Of a stretch of DNA of 64,000 bases, positions 42,898 through 52,618 are shown piece after piece. Each line of letters starts with the position of its first letter. Positions within the stretch are counted from its first letter, which is position 1. Both the position numbers and the translations under genes were made by a program. Below the pieces are notes generated by a model, which was not told the DNA's origin, ran no database searches, and saw only the letters and a program-made list of their open reading frames with translations. The stretch is from Micromonospora sp. CB01531 (lineage in GTDB: Bacteria > Actinomycetota > Actinomycetes > Mycobacteriales > Micromonosporaceae), in contig NZ_LWLS01000068.1 in NCBI RefSeq assembly GCF_001905095.1, forward strand, positions 1 through 64,000, read 5' to 3'.

Positions 42898-43262
42898 GTG
42901 TCCTCGTTGTGCCAGCTCGGCCAGGGGAGCGACGTCTGTCGCTCGTCAGGCGCCGCCCGCCGCATCCATGTCAATAACTGTCAGTGCTGAGGTGGATACT
43001 GCAAGCCACTGGTGGTGTCCCTGCCGGAGACCCTGCGCCGGCACGCCACCCGCCCTGAGGTCAGCGAGTTCACTGCCGAGAACATGACCAGTTGGTACAG
43101 CGCGCACGACATCCTCGGCTGGCCCGGCGAACTCGTCATCGACGAGACCGGCGGCAGTAGACCGCCGGAACGGCTGGACAATCCGCGGGCCGTCTACAAC
43201 GGATGGCAGGCCGGCGTAGATCCGACTCGCCGGCAGTCGACGCAGATTGAGGAGGAGCGCAG
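42898..43262. other. Region without a supported gene
   Basis: 365 bases between the integrase remnant and the secreted protein gene. Frames on both strands run through (for example a rightward frame with DILGWPGELVIDETGG and NPRAVYNGWQAG), but I recognise none. A GAGGAGG ribosome site for the next gene lies at about 43249-43256. Confidence 0.4.
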
Positions 43263-43679
43263 ATGGATTCCATCGTTCGAGGGGTTCGGCGAGGCGCCCG
43301 TCGAGTGGGCGCAGCGTTGACCGCCACGGTGATGGCCGCCGCCGTGATCGTCGCCTTTCAGCAGCCGGCACACGCGGACAGCGTCTGGGCCATGGGCGGG
43401 TCCGTGATAATCAACGTCCAAACCGGTGCTAAGAACACCAGCAACGGCACCCAGTGGGTCAGTTCGATTTACATCCAGACTGGAACCGCCGCCAAGATGT
43501 CCTACGGATGCGGCAAGTTCGAAGCCTGGACCCAGGGCTTCTACGCCCAGGCCGAGCGCTGTGAGACCGGGTACTGGACGATCAATCGCTGGGTGGGGAC
43601 CGGCAACTACGTCTGTGGGGCGTTCGACGACTTCGACGGGTGGCCCCGGCAGATTGCCTGTATCGCGATCCGTGTGTGA
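43263..43679 (+). CDS. Secreted small protein (138 aa)
   Basis: ATG with GAGGAGG upstream. Signal peptide: RRGARRVGAAL, hydrophobic TATVMAAAVIVAFQ, then a likely cleavage after AHA at residue ~38. The mature ~100 residues contain four cysteines (YGCGKFEAW, AERCETGYW, YVCGAFDDF, QIACIAIRV), suggesting two disulfides. Not recognised as an enzyme. Confidence 0.7.
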   Translation: MDSIVRGVRRGARRVGAALTATVMAAAVIVAFQQPAHADSVWAMGGSVIINVQTGAKNTSNGTQWVSSIYIQTGTAAKMSYGCGKFEAWTQGFYAQAERCETGYWTINRWVGTGNYVCGAFDDFDGWPRQIACIAIRV

Positions 43680-43816
43680 CCTGCGGTGCTGCACGGTGGT
43701 TCAGCGTTGGCTGGACCACCGGCGGTACGCTGGTGTCACCGGTCGTGATTGCACAGTTACGACAAGGGTTGCTGGTCTTGGCCCTGGTGGTGCCATACGT
43801 ACAGCAGGGAGCGGTC

Positions 43817-46144
43817 ATGCCTCGCCCGGAACGGCCCCTCTACCCGGATCTGGACCCACTGCACGCGTTCGCACAACGGCTACGAGATGCCCGGCGCGAG
43901 GCCGGCAACCCCAAGTACGACGCCATGGCCCGCCAGACGGGCCGGTCGAGCACCGCGTTGTCCGAGGCAGCCGGCGGTGATCACCTGCCGACGTGGGAGA
44001 CGGTGGTTGCCTACGTGTCGTCCTGCCGGCAGGACCCCAACGCGTATCGGTTGGAGTGGGAGCGGAACCGGGACCTTCGGGACGGGACGACGGCGCCGCC
44101 ACGGTCCAGCGAACTCGCCCGCTTGTCGAATCTGCCGCGGCGACCAGCCGGCGTGTTTCTCGGCCGAAGCAGGGCCCTGGACGCCCTGCACCGGCTTCTT
44201 GAGCCCAGTGGTCAGCGAGTGGGTGCCGCGGTGTACGGGTTGGGTGGTGTCGGCAAGACCGAACTGGCCCTTCAGTACGTGGAGAGGAACCGCTCCCGAT
44301 ACGCGCCGCTGTGGTGGGTGACCGCCGACACCGAGGAAAACCTGACCAAGGGACTCGCCGAGTTCGCCCGCACCGTCCAGCCGGACTGGCCGGCCTCGGG
44401 AAGCGCCGCTGACGCTGCGGCGTGGGCTCTGCGCTGGTTCGCGTCCCACGACGACTGGCTTCTCGTCCTGGACAACGTGACCGAGCCGGGCACGGTGGCG
44501 GCCACGCTCGCCGCCGCCGTCCGCGGTCGGGTCATCGTGACGAGCCGTCGCGAGTTGGACTGGGACGCGCTGGCGCTGGCGCCCCTGCGGCTCGACGTGC
44601 TGCGGCGGGAAGACAGCGTCAACGTGATCCTCGAGCGGTCGACGCGCCACGGCGAACGGGCCGAGATCGAGCAGCTGGCGGCCGACCTGGCAGATCTGCC
44701 GCTGGCGCTCACGCACGCCGGGGCCTATCTAGTGGAGCGCGGCCACGTCACGGCGGCGGAGTACCAGCGGCGGCTCGCCGAGCAGCCGACCGCGGTGCTC
44801 GGGGTACGCGCGTTGGCTCACCCGGCAGACGCCCCGGTCGCCCGTACGTGGCTGGTGACGATCGAGGCGATGCGGGCTGACGACCCGCTCTCCGTCGCAT
44901 TGCTGGATGTGATGGCGTATTTCGCGCCGGAAGCGGTGCCCGTCGAGGTCCTCAGCCGGGCGGGCGGGGATGCCGTCGCGGTCGACGATGCGCTCGCCGT
45001 GGCTGCCTCGTACAGCCTCATCGCCCGCTCGGGGCCGGAGGTCAGCGTGCACCGCCTCGTGCAGACCGTGATCCGAGCGCACCACACCGGAAGTGGACAC
45101 CGCGCAGCCGCCGTCGACCTTCTGCTGGCCGCCCTCCCCACGGGAGATCCGGAAAGCTCGGTCAAATCGTGGCCGCGGTGGGGCCGACTGGTCCCGCACA
45201 TCGAAGCGCTTGCCGGCCTGCTGCGCATGCTGCCGAGCCTGCCGGACGATCTCGTCGTGCGTGCCGCCGAGCTGTTCGGCCTGTGCGCCCTGTATCAGCG
45301 GGGACAGGGCAGGTACTCCTCCGCGCTCGCGCTGCTGCGACAGGCCGCGGACGCTCTGAACCGAATCCTCGGCCCGGAGCGTCCCGACACGGTCACTGCC
45401 ATGTACCGGCTCGCCGGCGGACTGTGGTCCGCGGGAAGGTATGCCGAGGCGATGCAGTTGGGGGAGTCCACCTGGCACGCCCGCCGCCGCCTGCTCGGCC
45501 CGGACCATCCAGACACCCTCGCCAACGCCAGTTATGTGGCGCTCGGATACCGCGAAACCGGCCGGTACGAGGAAGCCCTCACGCTCACCGCTTCGACACT
45601 CGCCGCCCGCGAACGGGTCCTCGGCGCAGACCACCCGGAGACGCTGCAGTCCCGCAACAACCTCGCAGGGTGTTACCGAGCCCTCGGCAAGCACGACGAT
45701 GCGCTGGCGCTGTACGAGTCGACGCTGGGCAGCCGTCTCCTGGTGCTAGGCCCCACCCATCCCGACACGCTGCAGTCCCAGCACAACCTTGCTGGCGGAT
45801 ACCTGGCTGTCGGCCGCAGCGAGGACGCTGTCACCTGCTACGAGGCGACGCTGGCGAGCAGGAGAAGCATCCTCGGCTCGGAACATCCTGACACACTGCA
45901 CACCCAGCACCTGCTGGCCGGCGCCTACGAGAAGATCGGCCGCACCGCGGATGCCGACACCATGTACCAGGCGACGCTGCGAAGCCGTCGTCGGTTGCTG
46001 GGCCCCGCCCACCCGGACACCCGCAGGTCCGAAGCAGCCCTGGCACAGGCTCGCGGCGCGGCCGCTGGCGATCCCACTTCAGCAATCGGGAACGACCACG
46101 TTCAGGAACCCGGACACCGCCCCGAGCCACTGCGCGGGCCGTGA
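43817..46144 (+). CDS. STAND protein: HTH-like - NB-ARC - TPR (775 aa)
   Basis: ATG with AGGGAG upstream; the longer open frame is not needed. Residues 1-85 resemble an XRE-like segment common in these proteins (MARQTGRSSTALSEAAGGDH). NB-ARC: GRSRALDALHRLLEP, Walker A GLGGVGKTE (141-149), LLVLDNV, RVIVTSRRELDW, LADLPLALTHAGAYL. The last ~250 residues are kinesin-light-chain-type TPRs with the phrase LGPxHPDTL repeated six times at 42-residue intervals. Predicted signal-transducing NTPase that oligomerises on ligand binding; effector unclear. Its 3' end overlaps the convergent hydrolase gene. Confidence 0.85.
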   Translation: MPRPERPLYPDLDPLHAFAQRLRDARREAGNPKYDAMARQTGRSSTALSEAAGGDHLPTWETVVAYVSSCRQDPNAYRLEWERNRDLRDGTTAPPRSSELARLSNLPRRPAGVFLGRSRALDALHRLLEPSGQRVGAAVYGLGGVGKTELALQYVERNRSRYAPLWWVTADTEENLTKGLAEFARTVQPDWPASGSAADAAAWALRWFASHDDWLLVLDNVTEPGTVAATLAAAVRGRVIVTSRRELDWDALALAPLRLDVLRREDSVNVILERSTRHGERAEIEQLAADLADLPLALTHAGAYLVERGHVTAAEYQRRLAEQPTAVLGVRALAHPADAPVARTWLVTIEAMRADDPLSVALLDVMAYFAPEAVPVEVLSRAGGDAVAVDDALAVAASYSLIARSGPEVSVHRLVQTVIRAHHTGSGHRAAAVDLLLAALPTGDPESSVKSWPRWGRLVPHIEALAGLLRMLPSLPDDLVVRAAELFGLCALYQRGQGRYSSALALLRQAADALNRILGPERPDTVTAMYRLAGGLWSAGRYAEAMQLGESTWHARRRLLGPDHPDTLANASYVALGYRETGRYEEALTLTASTLAARERVLGADHPETLQSRNNLAGCYRALGKHDDALALYESTLGSRLLVLGPTHPDTLQSQHNLAGGYLAVGRSEDAVTCYEATLASRRSILGSEHPDTLHTQHLLAGAYEKIGRTADADTMYQATLRSRRRLLGPAHPDTRRSEAALAQARGAAAGDPTSAIGNDHVQEPGHRPEPLRGP

Positions 46145-46822
46145 CCGGTGCAGGCAGTGCCCACCGTCCAGCTCGATGAACCGCTCGACACCGACAAGAG
46201 CCCGCACCGTCGTGCGCCCTTCGCGGAGCGCACCGCCCACCGGCGGGGTGAGCACCAGCACGGGTACTGCGGCGGCGGCGACCAGCGCGGGCAGGTCCCA
46301 GCGCAGCCCCGGCCCGAGAAGCGCGCTCAGCCCGTCAACATCCGCAGCGAGGTACCCGTCGACGGTGTGGGCGACGTCGTGGTGGGACCAGTCGGGATGC
46401 TGTAGGCGAATGCGACGGGCCGCGGCGTTGCGATCGCCCCGCACCATTCCCACATCCCGTCGCAGGTCAGTCCGGCGTCGTGCCGGGTCGGTACCGGCGC
46501 CGTCCGGCGGGTCCTCCAGCACCAGGGCCTCGGCCCGATCCGCGAGCATGAGCCCGACGACGGCACCGAGACTGTGGCCGACCAGCACGTCCACCCGCTG
46601 CGGGATCAGGGCAGCCGTCAACGCTACGAAATCAGCGACGCCATCCGATGCCCGCAGCCGTGGCCCAGCGCCATGCCCAGGCAGGTCCACTGCAGTCGTC
46701 CACCAACCGGCGGCGGCCAAGGCCGGGCCGATTCGCCACCATGTCGCCGACGAGGCCATCGCGCCGTGCAGCAGCACCGCCGTGCCCCGCGGTTGGCGCG
46801 CCGGCTTCCAGATCAGGGTCAT
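46079..46822 (-). CDS. Alpha/beta hydrolase (247 aa)
   Basis: ATG 46822 (an in-frame TTG seven codons earlier is possible). Oxyanion region VLLHGAMASSATWWRIGPAL, AVDLPGHGAG, nucleophile VGHSLGAVVGL, acid region PVLVLTPPVGG and final ELDGGHCLHR with the catalytic His. Complete serine hydrolase, cytoplasmic, substrate unknown. Convergent with the STAND gene, the two ORFs sharing 66 bases at their 3' ends. Confidence 0.82.
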   Translation of the reverse strand: MTLIWKPARQPRGTAVLLHGAMASSATWWRIGPALAAAGWWTTAVDLPGHGAGPRLRASDGVADFVALTAALIPQRVDVLVGHSLGAVVGLMLADRAEALVLEDPPDGAGTDPARRRTDLRRDVGMVRGDRNAAARRIRLQHPDWSHHDVAHTVDGYLAADVDGLSALLGPGLRWDLPALVAAAAVPVLVLTPPVGGALREGRTTVRALVGVERFIELDGGHCLHRSRPAQWLGAVSGFLNVVVPDC

Positions 46823-46927
46823 CCGCCATGATCGGAACGGCAACGGGTTGTCCGCCGGTGACGGCGGCTTACCCGCGTAATCCGCCGTCCGGCACGGACA
46901 ACCGACGGGGCCCGTAGAACCGGAACC

Positions 46928-47869
46928 ATGACATTCACGCGCCTTCTCATCCGGGCTCTCCTACCGATCCTCGTCCTCGCCCTGATGCCGGCGCCGGCCT
47001 TCGCTTCGAGCCTCGCTGCGGAGGACGGTGCGCGGGTGCAGTGGGTCGCCCTCGGCGACAGCTTCTCAGCCGGCGTCGGCGGCATGGCGGCCGGGCAACC
47101 ACCCTGCCTGCGCGAACCCGACGAGTCGTACGCGGGGCGGGCACGCCGGATCATGGAACATCACGGGTACGGGGTGGCGTTCGTCCACGCCGCCTGTAGC
47201 GGTGCACGGACCGCGGATGTTCGCACCGGTCAGATCGCCACGGTCACTCGCGCGGACCTGGTCACCATGACGATCGGCGGTAACGACGCCGGATTCGCCA
47301 CCTGGCTCACCCACTGCCTCGCCCTCGGTGGCTGCCCGTCCAGCGACACCGTCGACTGGGACGCTTTCTACCGCCAGCTCGTCGCCACCTACGTTGCGGT
47401 CCGCGTTGCAATGCCGGCCAGCGGGCGCCTCTACGTGCTCACCTACCCGGTGTTCTACGCCGACCCGGCAGGCTGGACCGAACGCCAGTGCCCGAAAGAG
47501 GGGTACGGCGTGCACCTGGTCGCCCGCCGCGCCAACGAATCCTCGGTCCGGCTCGGCGATACCACCTACTGGGCCGTCCGAGAGGCGAACCGGCAGGTCG
47601 CCGTGCACGGCCGACCCGGCGACATCGCCTTCGTGGACGTCCGACCTCCGATACGCGAGGAACACCTTGACGGCCGCATGCGCCGCATCGCCTACGACCC
47701 CACCGGTGTCTGCTCGACCACACCGGAGGCGATCCAAAGCATGAACGGCCTCGTCTCGGGCAGCGGCGGCCAACTCAGCGATGCCTTCCACCCGAGCAGT
47801 ACCGGCTATCTCACCATGGCCGGCACCCTCTGGAACCACATGCGGGGCAACTTCCCGAGCCGCAGTTGA
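46928..47869 (+). CDS. Secreted SGNH/GDSL hydrolase (313 aa)
   Basis: Signal peptide (LLIRALLPILVLALMPAPAF, cut near AFA). Block I WVALGDSFSAGVGG holds the nucleophilic Ser, block III TMTIGGNDAGF the Asn, and block V LSDAFHPSSTGY the Asp-x2-His pair. Six or more cysteines suggest disulfides. Resembles actinobacterial secreted lipase/esterases. Extracellular. Confidence 0.87.
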   Translation: MTFTRLLIRALLPILVLALMPAPAFASSLAAEDGARVQWVALGDSFSAGVGGMAAGQPPCLREPDESYAGRARRIMEHHGYGVAFVHAACSGARTADVRTGQIATVTRADLVTMTIGGNDAGFATWLTHCLALGGCPSSDTVDWDAFYRQLVATYVAVRVAMPASGRLYVLTYPVFYADPAGWTERQCPKEGYGVHLVARRANESSVRLGDTTYWAVREANRQVAVHGRPGDIAFVDVRPPIREEHLDGRMRRIAYDPTGVCSTTPEAIQSMNGLVSGSGGQLSDAFHPSSTGYLTMAGTLWNHMRGNFPSRS

Positions 47870-47943
47870 CCCCTCGTCTCCGAACCCCGACGCACCCGGG
47901 CTCTGCCAGCTCGAACGCAATCACGCCAGTGAAGGACAGCACC

Positions 47944-48198
47944 ATGCAACGACGCACCCGAACCCGACGAGTCGGCCTCTCCGCTCTGCTCGTCACGCCA
48001 ACGATCCTCGTCGGGCTCACCGCCCCGGCGAACGCCGCCACCGTCCTGAACCGCTTCGAGCGCAGCTGCTACTTCAGCTGCAGCCCGTGGGTCCAGGTCA
48101 ACGGACCCTACAACGCCTCGGTCGGCAGCGACTGCGTCACCAGATCCTGGACCGGCACCACGACCGTCCGCAAGCCATGGCCCGGCGCCCGGTGCTGA
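47944..48198 (+). CDS. Small secreted peptide (84 aa)
   Basis: RTRTRRVGLSALLVTPTILV then GLTAPANAA gives a signal peptide cut at about residue 32. The mature ~52 residues have four cysteines (RSCYFSCSPW, VGSDCVTRSW, GARC). Cotranscribed with flanking secreted-protein genes by orientation. Unknown; the small Cys-rich form resembles bacteriocin-like or inhibitor peptides. Confidence 0.65.
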   Translation: MQRRTRTRRVGLSALLVTPTILVGLTAPANAATVLNRFERSCYFSCSPWVQVNGPYNASVGSDCVTRSWTGTTTVRKPWPGARC

Positions 48199-48290
48199 CG
48201 AACGATCCCGCGCCCGCAACTCATCACCACCGCCGTCGTCCCGTTACACCCGCCGGCCGTCGCGAACGGCCCAACCCAGAAGGAGCAGTG

Positions 48291-49013
48291 ATGTCCCCTC
48301 GAAGCACGTGGCGTTCCCTCCGCGCGATCGGCACCGCCGTCATCGCCGCCATCACCCTGATCCTCTTTTCGGCCGCCACCCCGGCGTCGGCGGCAACCGC
48401 ACGTAGTTCGGTGTGGGTCGGGTCGCCGATCAACGGTAATTGGGCGGTGTGGGACAGCGCCTGCAACGGCGCGATATACCCCTCCAGCGCATGCAGCTGG
48501 CCCACCGTCCACCACACCTTCCGCAACGGCATGCCCTACGCCGGGGACTGGAGCGTCGACCTCGGCGTGAGCGCCGGCCAGGACGTGCTGCTGTACGCAG
48601 CGCCAAACGAGACCTGGCGCACGATCAGCGCCAAGGTCGAGACCGTGGTCCTGGCCTGCGCGGCCCGCAGCGGCGAGACGTACGAGCAGACGCGTGCCCG
48701 CGGCGGCAACGCCGTCGTCGTCGGCCTGTACGAGGGCAGTAGCCGCATCGGCTGGGTCACCTACACCCACGTCAACCCGACCGTCGGCGCCGGGCAATGG
48801 ATCGGCCGGTGGGACACCCGCGTCGGCACGGTCGGGAACTACACCTCGAACAGCTGCTGGACCGGGGTTCACCTGCACGTCGAAATGACCAACGAGACGA
48901 ACTACTCCTGCTTCAACCGGGGCTGGGGCTCGGGACAGGCCATGAGCCGGACCAACTTCATCGGCTTCCTCGGCGGCGCATACCGTACCGCCCCGCGCCA
49001 GGCCTGCCCGTAA
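48291..49013 (+). CDS. Secreted protein with a peptidase M23-like HLHVEM motif (240 aa)
   Basis: ATG with GAAGGAGCAG upstream. Signal peptide GTAVIAAITLILFSAATPAS cut near ASA. The mature protein has GMPYAGDWSVDLGVSAGQDV, GWVTYTHVNP, GVHLHVEMTNETNYSCFNRG. The D-x...HxHxE order recalls LytM/M23 domains (H-x-D and HxH zinc ligands), though the first His is not evident. Could be a cell-wall-associated or inactive M23-like protein. Confidence 0.65.
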   Translation: MSPRSTWRSLRAIGTAVIAAITLILFSAATPASAATARSSVWVGSPINGNWAVWDSACNGAIYPSSACSWPTVHHTFRNGMPYAGDWSVDLGVSAGQDVLLYAAPNETWRTISAKVETVVLACAARSGETYEQTRARGGNAVVVGLYEGSSRIGWVTYTHVNPTVGAGQWIGRWDTRVGTVGNYTSNSCWTGVHLHVEMTNETNYSCFNRGWGSGQAMSRTNFIGFLGGAYRTAPRQACP

Positions 49014-49231
49014 CAGCTTCGGTACCTACCGCCGAGAACGCCGTGGGGCTTGCCGAAAGGAAGCCTCACGGCACGGCAACGTCGCCCACGGCGGCCCGCG
49101 CGCCGCCGATCGGGTGTTGCGGAGCGGCGTGGACCGGCCAAGCCCGCTTTCGAGGCGTTGGGTCGGCGGGTTTTCTACGATGCCGTAGCCGATCAACCCG
49201 GCTAACAGCAATGCCAAAAGACCGAGTCGCG

Positions 49232-49450
49232 TCATGGCGAATCCACGCCGTTGACCCGGCGGGCCGCGATGAACGCCGGCTCGCCGTCTCTGTGAGTGAT
49301 TCGTGCGTGACGTGAATGTGAGCCACGCTTGGCCACCAGACGGACCAGCCGACGGAACTGGGCAGGCGTCAGCCCGGTGAACGGAAAGATCCACTCCTGA
49401 CGCACCGCCCAGATCACCTGCACCCCGACATCCTCGACGAACGTCCTCAA
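49232..49450 (-). pseudogene. Transposase N-terminal fragment
   Basis: FPFTGLTPAQFRRLVRLVAK is the opening helix pair of IS5-like/Tnp_4 transposases; nothing of the catalytic domain follows. A scrap of an old insertion. Confidence 0.5.
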
Positions 49451-49484
49451 CAGACAGTCGTCGGGGTTACGAGACGTCGCTTAG

Positions 49485-51338
49485 CTACCGAGTGCCGTCA
49501 CCGTCTTCGCCAAACGCAACGGCCTCCCGCCCATCTTCAAAGTCCACGCCCCTCTCGCGGAAGACGTCCAACGGCCGATGGCCTTCCTCCAGCATGCCGC
49601 GTACCATCATTTCCGCCACGTCCACGCTCCGGAATTCATTCTGCGGAAATTCCATGAGGCGCTTGATGGTAATACCCTCGTACGAGACGTCCAGATCTCC
49701 AACTCGGACATAATCCATTGCTCGTTCGAAGCAGCTGTCGGCCCAGTTGGGGAATTCTTTGAGCGCGGTGAGGACGTAGAGCATGTCACCATCACATCGC
49801 CTCAGAATCCGCTCCAGCGTTCGGTAGTCGATAATTGTTCCTCGGTCAGCAAAGAACGCACCTGCGTTGTCTGATGTAGCCACGACAGTCCAGATCAGCA
49901 TGGCAAACTCGTCAAAGTCCGGTATTCCGGCCCGAGGTAGTTGGTTGCATAGGAAATCGACGCCTTCATCTGATCCGAGAAACGCGGTTATGCGTTCAAC
50001 CTGCCCGAAGGACTTGGCAATACTGTCAGGCTCCAGGACCCTGAGCTGATCCTTTGCCCAGCTAGGCGGTAGCGGGGCTTTCACCTCACAAGCAAGAACT
50101 GCATAACCAAGCGTTCGCTCTTCCGAGATGACCAGCAAGTCGATATCTGGGAGCTCTGCACTGTAGGTAGCCAGGGGGGTATTCGTGCGTACCCGGAAGC
50201 CGGCGCCCTCGAAGCTGTTACCTAGGCGCCGCACAAGGGATTCCCCGATCTGGCCACTAAAACTTCGCAAGAACACTTGCGGATCGCGGAGCGCCACAAG
50301 CCTCAGGAAGCTGATATATCCTTCCCATACGGCGAAGTGGTGCGGCAGCATGAGAATTTCGTCGGTCTCGGGAAGATGATACAAGGAGAAGTAGACCGGA
50401 TTGAGGCGCTTTCGGCGCGCCGTCGAGCCGTATGCAATGTCGGTCACTACTTGTCTCGCGGTAGCCGCGGGAACACTTGGCGCCGACGCTTCGAGGTCGC
50501 TCACGAGTATGTCTAGCGGCATCGACAATGCGCCTCGCGCACCATTCGCGTCCGAATGGTAGCGATGATAAAGCGCCTTTGCGAGCAGCGCTCTATACAC
50601 CGCGACAAAATCTCGATAAGTGTACTCGCCGACCGTCACCGTCGAGTCGGAGATAAGATCGAAGTACAGCCGGACCTTCTGTTGCACCTCGGCTTCGATG
50701 AGTTCTGCCGCTTCAAGCACCTCCGGTGTTAACTCGAACTCGGGTTGCCCGCGCAGGAGCTCCTTTGTTTTTTCCGCACGAGTCTTGTCGGAAAATGCCT
50801 CCATCGATTCCACAAACCAACTGTTGGAGGAAATGAAGAACTGTCGAGGAAGCGACGCGTCCGCGAAACGGATCTCGATACGACCTGCGTCAAAAGTCCA
50901 CGACACGGTACCCGGAGCGTTGTAAGTGTAGTAGAACAGGTCGCGCAAATGATGGTATCGGCTGGCGAACTCCAGGTCGGACACCAGCGTGGCGATGTCG
51001 ATTTCAGCCCCCGGTGACCTGCCGATCAGCGTCGGAGCGAGGATCTGGAGGCCATGCGAGAGGTGCGCACCGAGCTCGGGGTGCTCGGCGCTCGCATGCT
51101 CAACGATGTTGGCGGCGAGACGCAGGGCTTCTGTCCCGCCCGATTGCATTACTGGTCGTGCAGCCAGAGCTTGGTCTAACTGACGCTCGAAGTCTCGGAC
51201 TTGGGGATCGGGTGGGCCAGTCAAGGTTTGTCTCCTTGGGCGCAGCATCCTGGAGACCAAATTGAGCAACTCTGGTCGTAGTGGATGCCAGTCTATAGCA
51301 ACAGATTGCAACCTGTTCAGAGAATTTCGAGTCACCAA
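49485..51338 (-). CDS. Large protein with PD-(D/E)xK nuclease-like motif (617 aa), unrecognised
   Basis: TTG 51338 or GTG 51335. The first ~380 residues form a mostly helical region (LFYYTYNAPGTVSWTFDAGR; LIEAEVQQKVRLYFDLISD; YRDFVAVYRALLAKALYHRY). Around residues 398-420 SAELPDIDLLVIS and AVLACEVKAPLPP make the D...ExK pair of a PD-(D/E)xK nuclease. The C-terminus has EFAMLIWTVVATSDN and helical repeats. Base composition is visibly lower in GC than neighbours. It stands alone, so it may be a single-gene defence or a solitary remnant. Confidence 0.65.
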   Translation of the reverse strand: MVTRNSLNRLQSVAIDWHPLRPELLNLVSRMLRPRRQTLTGPPDPQVRDFERQLDQALAARPVMQSGGTEALRLAANIVEHASAEHPELGAHLSHGLQILAPTLIGRSPGAEIDIATLVSDLEFASRYHHLRDLFYYTYNAPGTVSWTFDAGRIEIRFADASLPRQFFISSNSWFVESMEAFSDKTRAEKTKELLRGQPEFELTPEVLEAAELIEAEVQQKVRLYFDLISDSTVTVGEYTYRDFVAVYRALLAKALYHRYHSDANGARGALSMPLDILVSDLEASAPSVPAATARQVVTDIAYGSTARRKRLNPVYFSLYHLPETDEILMLPHHFAVWEGYISFLRLVALRDPQVFLRSFSGQIGESLVRRLGNSFEGAGFRVRTNTPLATYSAELPDIDLLVISEERTLGYAVLACEVKAPLPPSWAKDQLRVLEPDSIAKSFGQVERITAFLGSDEGVDFLCNQLPRAGIPDFDEFAMLIWTVVATSDNAGAFFADRGTIIDYRTLERILRRCDGDMLYVLTALKEFPNWADSCFERAMDYVRVGDLDVSYEGITIKRLMEFPQNEFRSVDVAEMMVRGMLEEGHRPLDVFRERGVDFEDGREAVAFGEDGDGTR

Positions 51339-51665
51339 GCTGATCCATTGTGGACGCTGGTGAGGGCGCCGATGCCCTGCTTGTGTCGGTGGATAGGCTC
51401 GGCGGCGGACAACCCGTGATCCATGATCGGATCGGCGTACTCAACTCCGCAGTTTCGCGAACCGGCCGGCGCTGGACGCCTCACGCGGCATGACGTTTCT
51501 CAAAGCTTGCGCGCAGGTCGGCGGCCAGATGCGTGCGGCTGGGCGGTGGCTGGAGGGTCAGCGTGTCGGCGGACGACCGGTGGTGAAATCCTCGAGGACG
51601 TTACCGGGTACCGGGTACTGGGTATCGGGGCACCCTCCGTGCACGCCCGTGCCGGTGCGACGCCG
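51339..51665. other. Region without a supported gene
   Basis: 327 bases upstream of the nuclease-like gene. Frames exist but none has recognisable content; GTACCGGGTACTGGGTATCGGG near 51607 is a degenerate short repeat. Confidence 0.4.
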
Positions 51666-51986
51666 TCATTCGGGCTGCGTGTCCTCGGGATTTTCCAGGG
51701 TCAGGACCGTCATATCCAGCAGACGCTGGTAGTAGGACGCCTCGTAGCCGTCCAGGGCTGGAATCGCGCGGTTGAGCTTCTGTTCGCAATCCGCGAGAAC
51801 GCCCCACCGCCGGTCGTCGATGCGGCCCCCGTTCTTCAGCCACATGCTGACACAACCCGAGACGTTGGAATCAAGGCTTACCATCTCGACACCATTTACA
51901 TCGGTGACTACCAGCCGGCGCGGAAAGGCAGCCTGCCGGTGTTCCTCGTAGAGCTCGGCCACGGTACGGAAGAGTTCGTCCAGCAA
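51666..51986 (-). CDS. Hypothetical protein (106 aa)
   Basis: TTG start suggested. Sequence LDELFRTVAELYEEHRQAAF, VNGVEMVSLDSNVSGCVSMW, ALDGYEASYYQRLLDMTVLT has normal protein composition. Not recognised. An actinobacterial hypothetical of this size could be an immunity-like or structural small protein. Confidence 0.5.
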   Translation of the reverse strand: MLDELFRTVAELYEEHRQAAFPRRLVVTDVNGVEMVSLDSNVSGCVSMWLKNGGRIDDRRWGVLADCEQKLNRAIPALDGYEASYYQRLLDMTVLTLENPEDTQPE

Positions 51987-52160
51987 GGAGTGACCCTCCG
52001 ATCATCGGCCCTGCGAGTGTCCACCCTAGTGCACGCTCATCGGCATGTCCGTACGTTCCTCCGGACGCAAGCGGTCACGATCCGTAACGCTCGGATCGCG
52101 GCTAGATGAGCGCACTCAATCTTGTTTCTGCCAGGGCGTCCTGTGTTCGGGCTGGCTGGT

Positions 52161-52528
52161 TCAGGCGTTCGTGGGTGGCAGATCCGTCGCGTGTTCCGGC
52201 TTACCCCGGACTGTCCGGCCTCCGTAGATCGCCGGTAGGGCTTCAAGCTTCGCATCCCACTGCTGCAGGTAGTGCTCCACGCCCTCGACGGTGCGGGGTA
52301 TGCCAAGCCAGTCGCGGGCGGCGTCGCGGATCTTGCAAATGGCGATCGTCTCGGCGTTGGCGCCGTAGTCGACGGGGTAGGCGTCCACGATGTCGAACAA
52401 CAGGCCGAAGTTGCCGTACAGCTTGCCGACGCACCATAGGTGCTCAAAGGCGGTGGCTCGATCAGCGCCCCCATCAGCTTCAGGAGTACGTCCACAGGGT
52501 CTTCGCCGCTGTCCAGAATCCGGTACAT
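52161..52528 (-). pseudogene. Frameshifted hypothetical gene
   Basis: Starts MYRILDSGEDPVDVLLKLMG in one frame; after a shift near 52448 another frame continues ATAFEHLWCVGKLYGNFGLL, AETIAICKIRDAARDWLGIP and VEHYLQQWDAKLEALPAIYG. The two pieces together make a plausible ~120-aa protein. Not recognised; broken as written. Confidence 0.45.
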
Positions 52529-52618
52529 GTAGGTGTCGATGATCTGCGGTCACCGCCGCCATCTTGCTCCCGTAGCTACGATGGCGGCGCCCACCGAGCA
52601 TCGAAAGGGAGCAACGCC

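Noticed and set aside
43012..43320. 102-aa plus-strand ORF before the secreted protein
   Set aside because: Overlaps the well-supported secreted-protein start and matches no family I know.
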